This document shows, piece after piece, positions 7,857 to 16,812 of a stretch of 64,000 nt of DNA; within the stretch, counting starts at the first letter, position 1, and each line of letters begins with the position of its first letter. The position numbers were made by a program, and so were the translations under genes. The notes under the pieces are model-generated. The model saw only the letters and a program-made list of their open reading frames with translations, had not been told where the DNA came from and searched no databases. The stretch lies in the NCBI RefSeq assembly GCF_001654915.1, contig NZ_LXEQ01000003.1; one strand, 5' to 3'. This DNA comes from Buttiauxella ferragutiae (GTDB lineage Bacteria > Pseudomonadota > Gammaproteobacteria > Enterobacterales > Enterobacteriaceae).

Positions 7857-8108
7857 TTAATTGTCGTCAGTAACAGGAGCCATCGGGATGCCATTGCTGG
7901 CAATATAGCGGCTGAGCATCACGCCAGCCTCCGGGGCATAATTCCAGTCGAGCCAGATAAACATGCCTCCGTTATCGCTGATAACCAGACGAAAATGGGT
8001 ACCCTGGTCATCCTCAATGGTGACATTGGTGTACGCTGCAGCAATAGCTTCGGCCTGAGTTCGGGTGAACGTCCCTTGCGGCAACGAGGGAAAGTGATGA
8101 TTTCTCAT
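7857..8108 (-). CDS. DUF905 family protein
   Basis: 83 residues. The segment FTRTQAEAIAAAYTNVTIED, DQGTHFRLVISDNGGMFIWL, DWNYAPEAG, LSRYI is the DUF905 signature as I know it from plasmids and CP4-like islands. Its ATG overlaps the stop of the EcsC-like gene by 4 nt (ATGA), so the two are translationally coupled. The function is unknown. Confidence 0.8.
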   Translation of the reverse strand: MRNHHFPSLPQGTFTRTQAEAIAAAYTNVTIEDDQGTHFRLVISDNGGMFIWLDWNYAPEAGVMLSRYIASNGIPMAPVTDDN

Positions 8109-8776
8109 GATTTCCGTTGTCCCCGATAAGGTGGCAGAAACGTGGTGCAGGCAATACGACCAATCGTGCTGGTGGTGGTGACATCCACTGTCCCGCTGAC
8201 CACACCACCAACCAGGGGCACCAGACGAATAAACTGGCCACTGGTGCGTACACCGGCACGGGCGGCCATCAGCACCAGGGTTTTCTCCACAATCCTCCGT
8301 GTGAAGGGGCGGGTCCAGTTGTCCATCGCCTGTAACGCCACTTCCTGCAACAGCGCTTTGGCAGCGTTACCGCACAGGCACAGCCCGGCGAGTGCCCGGA
8401 TACGTTCGTCAGCCAGACTGCGTTTGCCGAGGCAGGCGATGGCTGCCACCAGTCGGGTCTGGAGAAACAGTACGCTGGTGATGTTCAGCGGCAGCGTGAC
8501 GGGCATCGCCACCACCCCACCCACACCGGATAAAAAGCCGGTACTACCCGCCTTGACGCTTTCCCAGCGGATCATCGCGTGGGCAGCCTTTGTCACATCA
8601 CCCTCAGCATCAGTGAGATAGCGTTCTGCCAGGGTTTCAGCCGACTCGATCCCGGCAATCCCACTGACGGCTTTATCATAGAGCCAGCCCATCATGGCCT
8701 GAATACTGCGGGAGTTGTGTTTCTCTGCAGGCATCTCATCGTCATACTCAACGTCAATCTCATCGTTATTTTCCAT
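8105..8776 (-). CDS. EcsC family protein
   Basis: 223 residues. After an acidic N-terminus (DEIDVEYDDEMPAE) comes the EcsC-like core with glycine-rich hydrophobic stretches (TGFLSGVGGVVAMPVTLPLN at about 90-110; VPLVGGVVSGTVDVTTTSTI near 190-210), typical of membrane-associated helices. The start at 8776 follows CAGGAGAACGA. EcsC-family proteins occur next to the DUF932 gene in many enterobacterial islands. The exact role is unknown. Confidence 0.8.
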   Translation of the reverse strand: MENNDEIDVEYDDEMPAEKHNSRSIQAMMGWLYDKAVSGIAGIESAETLAERYLTDAEGDVTKAAHAMIRWESVKAGSTGFLSGVGGVVAMPVTLPLNITSVLFLQTRLVAAIACLGKRSLADERIRALAGLCLCGNAAKALLQEVALQAMDNWTRPFTRRIVEKTLVLMAARAGVRTSGQFIRLVPLVGGVVSGTVDVTTTSTIGRIACTTFLPPYRGQRKS

Positions 8777-8957
8777 TCGTTCTCCTGCTTAAACAGTGGA
8801 TAAAAGAAAGGCCAGGGACATCGCTGTGATGAGCCTGGCCTGTGGGTTTGCTGTCAGAAGGTATAAAAAGAACAGGCCACGTCCCCTGTAGGGATGTGGC
8901 CTGCTGTGTGGGGTAGCGTCGTGGCAGGGGTATTCCTGCGGTTAATGACTTTTACAG
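8777..8957. terminator. Two hairpins between island genes
   Basis: Two long inverted repeats: AGGCCAGG / CCTGGCCT at 8809-8841 and AGGCCAC-GTCCC / GGGA-T-GTGGCCT at 8874-8902. They separate the EcsC-like gene from the gene at 8958-9968 and probably stop or attenuate transcription. Neither is followed by a strong T run. Confidence 0.45.
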
Positions 8958-9968
8958 TCAGTTCAGGATGAAGTGTTCACCCATTTTTTCGTTGTCGACG
9001 TGACTGTCCTGGGGAAGCAGGCGGGTATCTAGCGTCAGACGGGTTTTGCATTCATGAGCCGAAACCAGGTCACCGTTTTTGTACACACGAATACCCTGAA
9101 ACTCTTCATGACCGGTGTCTTTACTCAGCAGAATGTAGTCATAGACACCTTTATTAAAGCGGATGTAACTGGCCGACCCCATGCCCAGCGGTGTGTGATA
9201 GTGGAAGACTTTCACTCCGAACACCCCTTCTGTTAACTCAAGCTCGGGTTTATCGTTTTTATCCGTGTAAGTGTAGCGATAATCCTGCCCGGTTGCGGCA
9301 TAGACCCCCACATTTTTTCCGTTATCCAGGGTACAGAACGCATTAACCGGGAGAGATGCAGACTGCTGAACTGTCTGCTTCTCTGGTTCTGTTATTTTTG
9401 GGGTTGTTTTCGACACACGATTTTGTACCGCGAGGCGGCGGGCTTCGTTTACCGCTTCTGCATCTTTTTGTGCCTGGCTACCCGGGCCATAAAGATTTTT
9501 ACTGGCTCCGTCTCCATGGAACCCACCTTTTCCAGAACCTTCAGCAACGCCCGCTTTTGGATTGTAACTGGCAGCTATTTCCGGGTCAGCTTCGCGTGAA
9601 TATGCCTGCTTTGATTGTTTATGCCATTGGCCGTTTTCATCCTGTTTGTAACCCATCTTTCCCATGTCTCGTTTGTATTCTGACTGAGGATCGAAATCGG
9701 TAACCTTCTGATTAATCACTGATCCGCACGCGCTGGCAAAATCAGCGGTACTGAAGGTAAAAGAAGAACCAAACGTGCTCATGCTGACTTTTTTGTTTTC
9801 TTTCAATAAATGAATAACTGACTGAATATCACGGGTTGCCACGGTTGTCTGTACAGCCCGGTATTGGGACTGGCTGTTACACATCACGCTGGATGGATAA
9901 GAAGTGCTATTAATCCTGAAATGACTACCGGCAAGTTCAGTGGTGCCACGACCGCCGCACTGCGGCAT
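8958..9968 (-). CDS. Uncharacterised island protein with a conserved-looking C-terminal beta domain
   Basis: 336 residues from the ATG at 9968. The frame stays open to about 10029 without another ATG, and no ribosome site is visible, so the true start is uncertain. Residues 110-200 are low complexity, rich in G, K, S and A (SYNPKAGVAEGSGKGGFHGD). Residues 235-330 look like a compact beta-rich domain with two cysteines (CTLDNGKNVGVYAATGQDY; GSASYIRFNKGVYDYILLS; LVSAHECKTRLTLDT). I do not recognise the family. The second half is reminiscent of small secreted or periplasmic inhibitor domains, but there is no signal peptide in this frame. Confidence 0.6.
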   Translation of the reverse strand: MPQCGGRGTTELAGSHFRINSTSYPSSVMCNSQSQYRAVQTTVATRDIQSVIHLLKENKKVSMSTFGSSFTFSTADFASACGSVINQKVTDFDPQSEYKRDMGKMGYKQDENGQWHKQSKQAYSREADPEIAASYNPKAGVAEGSGKGGFHGDGASKNLYGPGSQAQKDAEAVNEARRLAVQNRVSKTTPKITEPEKQTVQQSASLPVNAFCTLDNGKNVGVYAATGQDYRYTYTDKNDKPELELTEGVFGVKVFHYHTPLGMGSASYIRFNKGVYDYILLSKDTGHEEFQGIRVYKNGDLVSAHECKTRLTLDTRLLPQDSHVDNEKMGEHFILN

Positions 9969-10364
9969 ATTATCAATAATACCAATCGTTGACGGCTTAA
10001 CCCGTACCCACCGGCAGGACTACTACGATATCCGGGCGCACAGCTACATTGATGTTATCAGCGACATTCTCGTTCTTTCATCCTTGCCACAGCACCATGA
10101 AATCAAAACGCCTCTGAGAAGGCATGCGCTGGTTGAATGTCGCCATTTTCTCGGGTTGTTCCGGCGAAAGATTGCAAACCGGCAGGCAGCCCGACAGTTG
10201 TTTAGACAGCGAATCGTATTACGTCTGTTGGTTGCAGGGGTCGGCAGTCTGAGCGACCTCTTTTTTGTGCTGAAACTAGTGAGAAAGATTTATCTGTAGC
10301 CAGAACGATGACGCATCGGTGAATCCCGCGAGATAGCTGCTGCTGAGAATTGCCGCATAAAACT
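9969..10364. other. Stretch without a supported gene
   Basis: A plus-strand frame (9940-10299) and short minus-strand frames (for example about 10010-10090, ending VVVLPVGTG) are open but match nothing I know. The minus-strand fragments lie just upstream of the 8958-9968 gene and could be a broken earlier part of it. I see no convincing promoter. Confidence 0.35.
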
Positions 10365-10400
10365 AAAAAACCCGGAACGCTACATCAGTAACGAACCGGG
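10365..10400 (-). terminator. Rho-independent terminator
   Basis: On the minus strand a hairpin with CCCGGTTCGTTAC / GTAGCGTTCCGGG arms (imperfect inside) is followed by TTTTTTAG. It lies about 95 nt downstream of the 10496-11749 gene and would end its transcript. Confidence 0.65.
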
Positions 10401-10495
10401 AAAGTCACGCAGGAAGTGGTTATTTCACCGTTGCAGAAAAGATTCTTGATCTGTTCAGATAAGTAATATAGCCGCAAAAATATCTGGAATATTCT

Positions 10496-11749
10496 TTATT
10501 CAAAAGTAAGGTCTTCCCCCATAAGACGCCATAAATCGACAGGTTCCTTCTTCTGTGGTAGTACATAGAAAAAGGTGGTAGCAGAACGTCTGACGCCAGT
10601 GAAATAGCGATAACACACGACTTCATCTTCAGAATCGCCAGGCGCGATTATCTCCTGTGAGTAAAACCCATTGTAGAACGCCACCACGGCTTCCCTGTCG
10701 TCTATCTCAACGCTGAAGTAGCGACGAAGATACTTACTCAGTAAGCGATACATCAGACCGATACACTGCTTGTGTGGCTCACGTAATGACGAGTTGATAT
10801 TAAAGCATTTATTAAAAACACGGCATAAAAGCGCCATGATGCGATCAGGATCACCAGATAACACCGCATGGAAGCCCACAATCGCCAGTAACTCCAGATA
10901 AAAAGGATATTCAGGGAACAGCAGTCGGATCTCCCCCAGGCATTCCGAGATTTTGTCATGCCCAAGACGCCATAATTCCCCATAAAGCAAAGTGAATAAG
11001 GGAAGCTGTTGCTCAATACCACCAAACTCAATCTCTTTGGGAACATTGCCATAAAAACGTTTGGCCGGTGTTATTTCTCTTAATGCCGCATTCACCTCCT
11101 CTGAACCAAATCGCGCAGTTAAACTGTCATACAGACTGCCGTTAAAAGGGATCAGCCTATCCGTTGACTGAATTCCCCCGAAGCCCTGTCCCTGATACGG
11201 GATAGCATCATTATTCCTGCGATTAATAAATGAAGGTGCTATAATCAGATTCTGAGCAATATTTGCCCCGCCCTTTGCGTTCGGATATAGATGGCTGATA
11301 TCCAGACAAAACAGTGGAACAAGCGTTATTTTTCCATCACATCCCTTCTGTGGAGGGGTATAACTTCGTTGGTGTCGAGACTTGCATATATACAGATGAT
11401 AATAATTCACGATATCTCCCATATTCGAAACTGATCCTAACAAATAAAGATTCCGTTTGATTGCATTTTCCATATGTGTCCAGTACGATGAACTCAGAAT
11501 ACTTTCAGCATTGAGGTTATCGAATTTCCTGGAATCACGTTGTCGACAGACTGCACTGCAATACTTTCTATTTCTTGTTCCTGATAACGTATTCTGACAA
11601 AGTGAATATCCACATCGGGTATTTTCTCTCCGTTCACGTCTGTTGATCCCGAATAAAAAGATCTGATAATGGTTATCACATAATCGTTCCTTTCGTGCTG
11701 GCCTGAGCCTGGAAACAAGGTTATCGCAATCTCTCCTACATTTAGTCAT
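10496..11749 (-). CDS. Zinc-finger / HNH-like nuclease protein (uncharacterised)
   Basis: 417 residues from the ATG at 11749; a GTG at 11785 is an alternative start. A cysteine cluster (C46-x4-C51 ... C64-x3-C68) reads CGYSLCQNTLSGTRNRKYC and looks like a zinc ribbon. C4, C8, C24 and H27 may form a second one. Residues 148-181 (LDISHLYPNAKGGANIAQNL, then IIAPSFINRRNND) have the form of an HNH/McrA-like core, with H153, N168 and N176. The C-terminal 200 residues are helical and unrecognised. It lies downstream of the YfjI ATPase and AlpA genes on the same strand. A nuclease role is an inference from the motif. Confidence 0.65.
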   Translation of the reverse strand: MTKCRRDCDNLVSRLRPARKERLCDNHYQIFLFGINRRERRENTRCGYSLCQNTLSGTRNRKYCSAVCRQRDSRKFDNLNAESILSSSYWTHMENAIKRNLYLLGSVSNMGDIVNYYHLYICKSRHQRSYTPPQKGCDGKITLVPLFCLDISHLYPNAKGGANIAQNLIIAPSFINRRNNDAIPYQGQGFGGIQSTDRLIPFNGSLYDSLTARFGSEEVNAALREITPAKRFYGNVPKEIEFGGIEQQLPLFTLLYGELWRLGHDKISECLGEIRLLFPEYPFYLELLAIVGFHAVLSGDPDRIMALLCRVFNKCFNINSSLREPHKQCIGLMYRLLSKYLRRYFSVEIDDREAVVAFYNGFYSQEIIAPGDSEDEVVCYRYFTGVRRSATTFFYVLPQKKEPVDLWRLMGEDLTFE

Positions 11750-12210
11750 GATGTGTATGTACTTTAATTCATTGAATGTTATCACTAATGATTGCTATAG
11801 CTGGTAAAGAATAGTGATGTGATATTTAGTTAATATATATTACGTATAATTACCTTATTGCGTTACGAACACCTGGTACGCGAATACAGTCATACAGCAC
11901 TATTTTCCACTACCAAATCGAAAGTGACGATCTGCTTCATGGGGTGTTCCGGGCATCATGCACTCCAGATATCATGAGCGAGTTTTGAACAAACATCCGT
12001 CACCATCACACTCTGAAAAACTGATATTTCTGCTAAATTAGCAATACCAGCAACTGTTTTTAAAATGGACAAGTGCATATCTGGTTATTTATCCCTCAAC
12101 CTCCGTATGATCGCTGCGATGATTGCCGACATTTCAAATGAAACCACACCGGCATTCGAAAGTAATAAATACCGTTTTGTTTAACAATTGCCTGTATGGT
12201 CGTAAATATC
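11750..12210. other. A+T-rich gap without a supported gene
   Basis: About 460 bp between the HNH-like gene and the YfjI-like gene. It is strongly A+T rich near 11815-11860 and 12160-12190, which could include the promoter of the HNH-like gene. A small palindrome GCTAAATTAGC lies near 12032. No open frame looks coding. An unannotated small RNA cannot be excluded. Confidence 0.4.
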
Positions 12211-13776
12211 TTACAAATCAACATGCCAGAAACCTTCATCCTTCAGATTTTGCATTTGTACGATGCTGTAGTGGTGGGTAACCCCGCCTGTACATATAGA
12301 GCCGTTATGAATACCCGCGATGTACAAAGCACTGGAGCCATTGAATCTTATAATGCAACACATGCCCTGATTGATTAGTTGATTTAACGCAGGCGTTAAT
12401 TTATCTATGTGTCTGAGACGGCCCGGACCAGACTGAAGCAATTCATATTTAGGAAATGGTATACCTTGACTTTTGTTCAGTCTTTTAACAATAAAGCTCC
12501 AGAGGCTTCGGACGTCGCATTCAAACCGGTATCGCTCTGACAGAGGGTAAAATAAATCACTCGCCTGCTGCAAATACCAATCCACTATTGTCAGGGCATT
12601 TCTTATCTGACGTGCATCGATAATCTTAGTATAAATAAGGTCAGCGGCCGAACTGCCTCCTGTAGGTTTAGTTAAATAAAAAGTCATTATTGTAGCCAGT
12701 CGCAGTGCCTGCTCTATTGCTTTTGACGCAAAATCCCGAATATGTACAAAACGCCCGCCAGGTAAAATAGCCTGTTCAATTTCTTTCTGTTTTTCCTGAA
12801 GAACTATTTTTGCATCATCAGACAGTCTTAGTTGATCTTTCGGTATGCTGTCATCATAAAATCGGGTTTCAAGAAGACTTAACAGCCCCTGTATTTTGCT
12901 ATAAAAAGGAACTAATACTGCATTTAATCCCTCTTCATCAATACGACTATTACGTTGCCCTATTGAACTTTTTACCTTCATAACAAGGAAACGGGCAAGT
13001 AAACCGCTGCTTTTAGCTATCTCGCCATGTTTTTCTACATAATTAGTAAATACGCCAGGTTGTATCATTAGTGAAAGCATGAGACATAATGGGAGTTCAT
13101 AGTTCTCGCCATCTGTTCTGTCAAATGAATATTTCCCTCCATCCCAGCCTTTATTCAACAGTCCGAGATGATTTTTCAACCCGCTTCTGAAAAAAGAGAT
13201 CGCTTCATCCATAATGATGCCAGCTTCAGCATGTAGGCTTAAGCCCTGGATAAGAGCTTTAAATGTCACATCCTGATAGCTGAATTTTGGCTCAACAGGA
13301 CGTTTTGGTTCACCTTTATAATGTTCATCCAGCTGAACCTGAGCATCCTCGACACCCTTTCCATTTTTTATAGCCTGACGTTGATTGGCATCGAATCCCT
13401 GTAAGCTAGTTTTCCAGATACGATGTTGTCTTTTATAGATGGTAAGCCGATCTCTGTATTCAAGCTGCATTTTCTCAATCTGGCTGTAAAAGGGCCTCAT
13501 TAACAGTCGTGACAGAAACGTCTTACCTTCACCAGACTCGGCAAGCGTAAGTAGGTATAAAGAGCATGGGCCAGGTAAACCCGAGTAAGGTGATACAACA
13601 CCAACAAGGTACTGGCAGATAATTGAAAGCATGGTAAAAATAATGTTTATCGTAAGTTCCATTGACATTCCTGTAAACATATTCACACGCTCAACTGTAT
13701 CTTTTAGTTGTTCAGGTAAACAGTGCAAAGGGAAGGTTGTCCTGTGTTCTTTTTCTGTTTTTTTATTTAAAGACAT
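12211..13776 (-). CDS. YfjI-like DUF3987 ATPase
   Basis: 521 residues from the ATG at 13776 (AGGAA 8 nt upstream). A P-loop near residue 80 reads LAESGEGKTFLSRLLMRPF. An acidic strand follows near 190 (AEAGIIMDEAISFFRSG), and the motif LNKGWDGGKYSFDRTDGE is typical of the DUF3987 family (E. coli CP4-57 YfjI). The family resembles replication primase-helicase proteins of phages and islands. It lies downstream of the AlpA gene, a common pairing in P4/CP4-like elements. It may help the element replicate or be maintained. This is an inference. Confidence 0.88.
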   Translation of the reverse strand: MSLNKKTEKEHRTTFPLHCLPEQLKDTVERVNMFTGMSMELTINIIFTMLSIICQYLVGVVSPYSGLPGPCSLYLLTLAESGEGKTFLSRLLMRPFYSQIEKMQLEYRDRLTIYKRQHRIWKTSLQGFDANQRQAIKNGKGVEDAQVQLDEHYKGEPKRPVEPKFSYQDVTFKALIQGLSLHAEAGIIMDEAISFFRSGLKNHLGLLNKGWDGGKYSFDRTDGENYELPLCLMLSLMIQPGVFTNYVEKHGEIAKSSGLLARFLVMKVKSSIGQRNSRIDEEGLNAVLVPFYSKIQGLLSLLETRFYDDSIPKDQLRLSDDAKIVLQEKQKEIEQAILPGGRFVHIRDFASKAIEQALRLATIMTFYLTKPTGGSSAADLIYTKIIDARQIRNALTIVDWYLQQASDLFYPLSERYRFECDVRSLWSFIVKRLNKSQGIPFPKYELLQSGPGRLRHIDKLTPALNQLINQGMCCIIRFNGSSALYIAGIHNGSICTGGVTHHYSIVQMQNLKDEGFWHVDL

Positions 13777-13850
13777 CAATGCATTTCCTGTTTGTTGGTT
13801 ATTTTATTATGTTTTCTATTTTCGTTATTTTCGCTATTGCTGCTTGGGTA

Positions 13851-14234
13851 TTATCTGGCAGCAGCACGCTCATTTAACCATGCTTCATAATCACTTCTCC
13901 GCCAGCGACTGGATCGACCTATTTTCAGGGGGCGAGGGAATAATCCTCGATTAATGAGGGAATAATAATGCTTGTCGCTAAGACCACTATGAGCGGTGAT
14001 GTCTTTCATACTGAGCAGAATGTCATCACCCATTGCAAAGCGGGTACGTTTTTCAACGTCTGGTGAAAGTCGTCGCCCGGTCTGTTCGTTGTTATGCCAG
14101 TTTGCGTAAACCGGATATTCTGTTTGTGGCGGGTTGGTCACTGTTGGTTCCTCTTGATTGATTACCGGAGCTCGCTGCTCCCTACGAAAGAGAAATCTAC
14201 AGACTGTCTGAATGCACCACGACACCATCAGCAA
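13851..14234 (-). CDS. AlpA-family transcriptional regulator
   Basis: The last 60 residues (LLSMKDITAHSGLSDKHYYS, LINRGLFPRPLKIGRSSRWR, RSDYEAWLNERAAAR) are a textbook AlpA/MerR-like HTH with the FPRPxKIG and RWRRSDYEAWL signatures. The ORF extends to 14234 (127 residues), but the first half is not conserved in type and no ribosome site decides the start; the ATG for MGDDILLS near 14031 is an alternative. In E. coli AlpA activates the integrase gene of CP4-57 and promotes excision. The same role is likely here. Confidence 0.85.
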   Translation of the reverse strand: MLMVSWCIQTVCRFLFRREQRAPVINQEEPTVTNPPQTEYPVYANWHNNEQTGRRLSPDVEKRTRFAMGDDILLSMKDITAHSGLSDKHYYSLINRGLFPRPLKIGRSSRWRRSDYEAWLNERAAAR

Positions 14235-14427
14235 AAAAATTATTTAAATTTTACTTGATGTCTTGACTTTTTTCTATTTATCGCTTTTAAAGTGCAGGGG
14301 CAAAGTGTCACGTTTCAATTTTTTCAAGCCTGTCTTAATGTGATCAATCACTTAGAAACGTATGATGATTTCAACAGAATACTGGTTAGGCTGGTAAGTT
14401 TAGCTATGACAATGAGGAGGGTATTTG
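14235..14427. promoter_or_regulatory. Divergent control region of alpA and the 14428 gene
   Basis: A 190-bp A+T-rich region between divergent genes. A TTGACT at about 14263 followed 17 bp later by an A/T-rich TTTAAAG could be a plus-strand promoter. GAGGAGG at 14414-14420 is the ribosome site for the next gene. Confidence 0.4.
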
Positions 14428-15282
14428 GTGGGAAGAGCAAGGAAGGCAAAACTTTTTGTGGATGAGCATGGCGATACACCGGGGAATCATTACTGGCATC
14501 GGTTTATGTCTCTGTACTATGTAGAACATCCATCAACATTGGGTAAGTATGCTTACAGTAGATTCAGTTCCCTTGAACCGCTTGAGCAGGTGTATATAGG
14601 CGAATTAAAAAATGCTTTTGAGGTATGGTTTGATGTGCTTCATGCCAACCCACCCTCAGAACCTACAGCCTTTCAGAAGAGGTTCCTTGATGAACCTATG
14701 TCAAGTTTGATGATAATAGATGAAACGCTGGTGTACGATATCTTCTTCCGTTTTATCTATGAAATGGATATCAAGCGGGAAGATGTCTCAGAACGTCTGG
14801 ATGCACTTCTTGTCGATGATAAAATACCGTATCCCTATCTTTTTGAAGTTTCATGCTATTTTTACATCATTGCTACACGAATTTTTGCCGACGAAAATTT
14901 TGATAATAAAGAGATTCAGTTTTTTAGAGCAATGTTTGAGGCTATCAATAGCTTAAAAGAGTTCACAAGCAAGCATGATGCGTATCTGCAAGAGAAAAAC
15001 AAGGAACTGCATAAAAAAATATCAGGTAAAGGAGGTAAGAACAAATGGTCAAAGATCCGTGCAGAAGTCATCCGATTACTGAAAGAAGAAATTAGCTCAG
15101 GCCAATATTTAGGACGGTTTAACAGTAATGCTGATTTGACTGAATACTTACTTCCTATGGTAGAAAAGTATATTCGTATCTGCGATATAAAATCGCCCGA
15201 TGATTTATTTTATACGCTCGAAAGCTGGTCAACAAGCCCTAAATCAGATATCTCGGCACTGTATGGGCTGTTGGTCATCTAA
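14428..15282 (+). CDS. Uncharacterised island cargo protein
   Basis: 284 residues from a GTG at 14428, set 7 nt after a strong GAGGAGG; a TTG one codon earlier is also possible. The protein is rich in aromatic and charged residues and mostly helical, with a lysine-rich coiled-coil-like stretch at about 190-215 (YLQEKNKELHKKISGKGGKN). I recognise no domain. It stands first in a plus-strand block with a broken FRG-domain gene 49 nt downstream, in the cargo part of the island. A defence or toxin-like role is possible but is a guess from position only. Confidence 0.7.
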   Translation: MGRARKAKLFVDEHGDTPGNHYWHRFMSLYYVEHPSTLGKYAYSRFSSLEPLEQVYIGELKNAFEVWFDVLHANPPSEPTAFQKRFLDEPMSSLMIIDETLVYDIFFRFIYEMDIKREDVSERLDALLVDDKIPYPYLFEVSCYFYIIATRIFADENFDNKEIQFFRAMFEAINSLKEFTSKHDAYLQEKNKELHKKISGKGGKNKWSKIRAEVIRLLKEEISSGQYLGRFNSNADLTEYLLPMVEKYIRICDIKSPDDLFYTLESWSTSPKSDISALYGLLVI

Positions 15283-15331
15283 TTAGCCAAGATAAGACAC
15301 TGTAATAAACGATTCAACAATACATTAAGAT

Positions 15332-16153
15332 ATGAAAGACTGGATGAAACTTGCCGATTCAGAATTATTCGGAACTGTTATAGTACCAGAAGATTTTAGT
15401 GAAATACTAACCCTGGCAACTTTTGATATACATAATGAACGGAATATTTACATGTGGCGAGGACAAGGTGATATTGCATGACCAATACATAGCTCGGCAT
15501 ACAGACGCCTCATGAAAGATAGAGACTATCCATTAGGGGAGCATGTAATGCGAGATTATGAGCGAGAGTTATTACTAAATGCTCAGCATCAAGGTTATCA
15601 TTTCGAAAATGGTAGGGAAATAAGTGATTTTGAGTTACTGGCAAAGCTTCAGCATCATGGTGCTGCCACCAGGATGATCGATGTATCAAGAAATATCCTG
15701 GTTGCATTGTGGTTTGCATGTGATTCAATGCGTGATAAAACAGGCCTTTTATTTGGATTGCATTTTTCGGCAATCAATGGATTTGAAGGGCGTCCTGATA
15801 AACGCTCTTATAATCAGGTGTTTGATAGAAAGACTGATATAGCGACAAATGAAGATGATTTCGATAATACTCCAACATTATGGCAGCCTCCTGTTGTGAC
15901 AAAAAGGATTGCCGCCCAAAGTGCACAATATCTTTATAGCCGGGTCAGCAACGATAGAACAGGAAGTCTGAGTTTCAGATGCGGTGAGAATATCGTGAAC
16001 ATGATCGCAATAACACCAGAAATGAAAACTAAATGTTTAAAAATATTAGAGAACACTTTTGATATCCGGAGATTTACATTATTCCCTGACATTGACGGCT
16101 TTTGTTTTTCCAATAGCACAAATTTTGGATGTCACAGTAATGAAAGATGGTGA
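15332..16153 (+). pseudogene. FRG-domain protein gene broken by a stop codon
   Basis: The frame from the ATG at 15332 reads MKDWMKLADSELFGTVIVPE ... IYMWRGQGDIA, then TGA (15479-15481), then PIHSSAYRRLMKDRDYP and on to 16153. In FRG proteins the motif is normally RGQ...WP-x-x-S-x-R, so the TGA stands exactly where a tryptophan (TGG) belongs. The rest is intact, with a typical HHGAATRMIDVSRNILVALW segment and an LFPDIDGFC end. FRG proteins occur in defence islands and near toxin-like genes; their activity is not well established. With the stop, only 49 residues would be made unless it is read through. Confidence 0.8.
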
Positions 16154-16178
16154 ATATTCTATTCGGCAATCTACGAAT

Positions 16179-16660
16179 TGATCTTCCCCGCCAAAAGTGG
16201 ACACAGCCCTAAGCGAGGTTCTGGTTTTCAACTGTTCCGGGCTGAGACCGCCACAGGCACTGTGACGAGTGCCAGCTATTGTAATCACAATAGATATAAT
16301 TAAACACAGCCATTCGCATCAGTTCACGGCTGACAAAGCGCTATCCGTGCACGCATTCCACCTTCAGTGAATGAAAGAAGCTTTCCTTCTGCATAGGCAT
16401 TATCGTAGCTGTTGCCTTTAGCGCTCATGATGCCCCACAGAAGACAGGCACTGAAAGCGAATCCACGATTGCTGGTGGTCAGAATGACGCTTTGGCCTGA
16501 CATTGATTCGCTGGTTAACCGACGTCGAAACCTGTCCAACTGTTTCATCAAATCACTTGGATAACCAGCTGTCCCCAAGGTTTGAACATGGCAGAGGTCG
16601 AACACCACCATTGCCCGTATGTGTATCCAGAACCAAAGGCCCCCCCCCCCGAAACTCTCG
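16179..16660 (-). mobile_element. IS3-family insertion sequence remnant
   Basis: The terminal TGATCTTCCCCGCC at 16179 starts one end. On the minus strand, a short way in, come the last codons of an IS3-group transposase OrfB (frame-broken): SMSAKGNSYDNAYAE near 16430-16390, then MRMAVFNYIYCDYNSWHSS and LSPEQ...NQNLA before a TAG. Further upstream the transposase frame is scrambled, and the rest of the element is missing. The fragment stops near a run of ten or more C bases (about 16640). It is not mobile by itself. Confidence 0.75.
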
Positions 16661-16812
16661 GTTTTGGGATCGCCGAATTCATTGCATAGTGTTAATATTA
16701 CCGCCAATTTTTCAGCGTTCTGATTCCTTCTGTGAATCAACGTATTGGGCTTTCCTGAGAGCCGAACGTTAAGAACCTACAATGCTTAAAATTGATAAGA
16801 AACAAGGAATAT
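16661..16812. other. Junction between IS remnant and Mod gene
   Basis: The region holds the upstream side of the Mod gene. A TAGTGTTAATATTA stretch near 16686 is A+T rich and could include a promoter. No inverted repeat matching the 16179 IS end is visible, so the second IS end is lost or unrecognised. Confidence 0.3.

Noticed and set aside
9940..10299. 119-codon plus-strand frame
   Set aside because: It overlaps the start of the better-supported minus-strand gene and has no recognised motif or clear ribosome site. It is mentioned only as part of the gap.
15479..15481. Selenocysteine or programmed read-through at the TGA in the FRG gene
   Set aside because: Family members have tryptophan here, and no SECIS-like hairpin was noticed after the codon. 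A simple TGG-to-TGA change is more likely.
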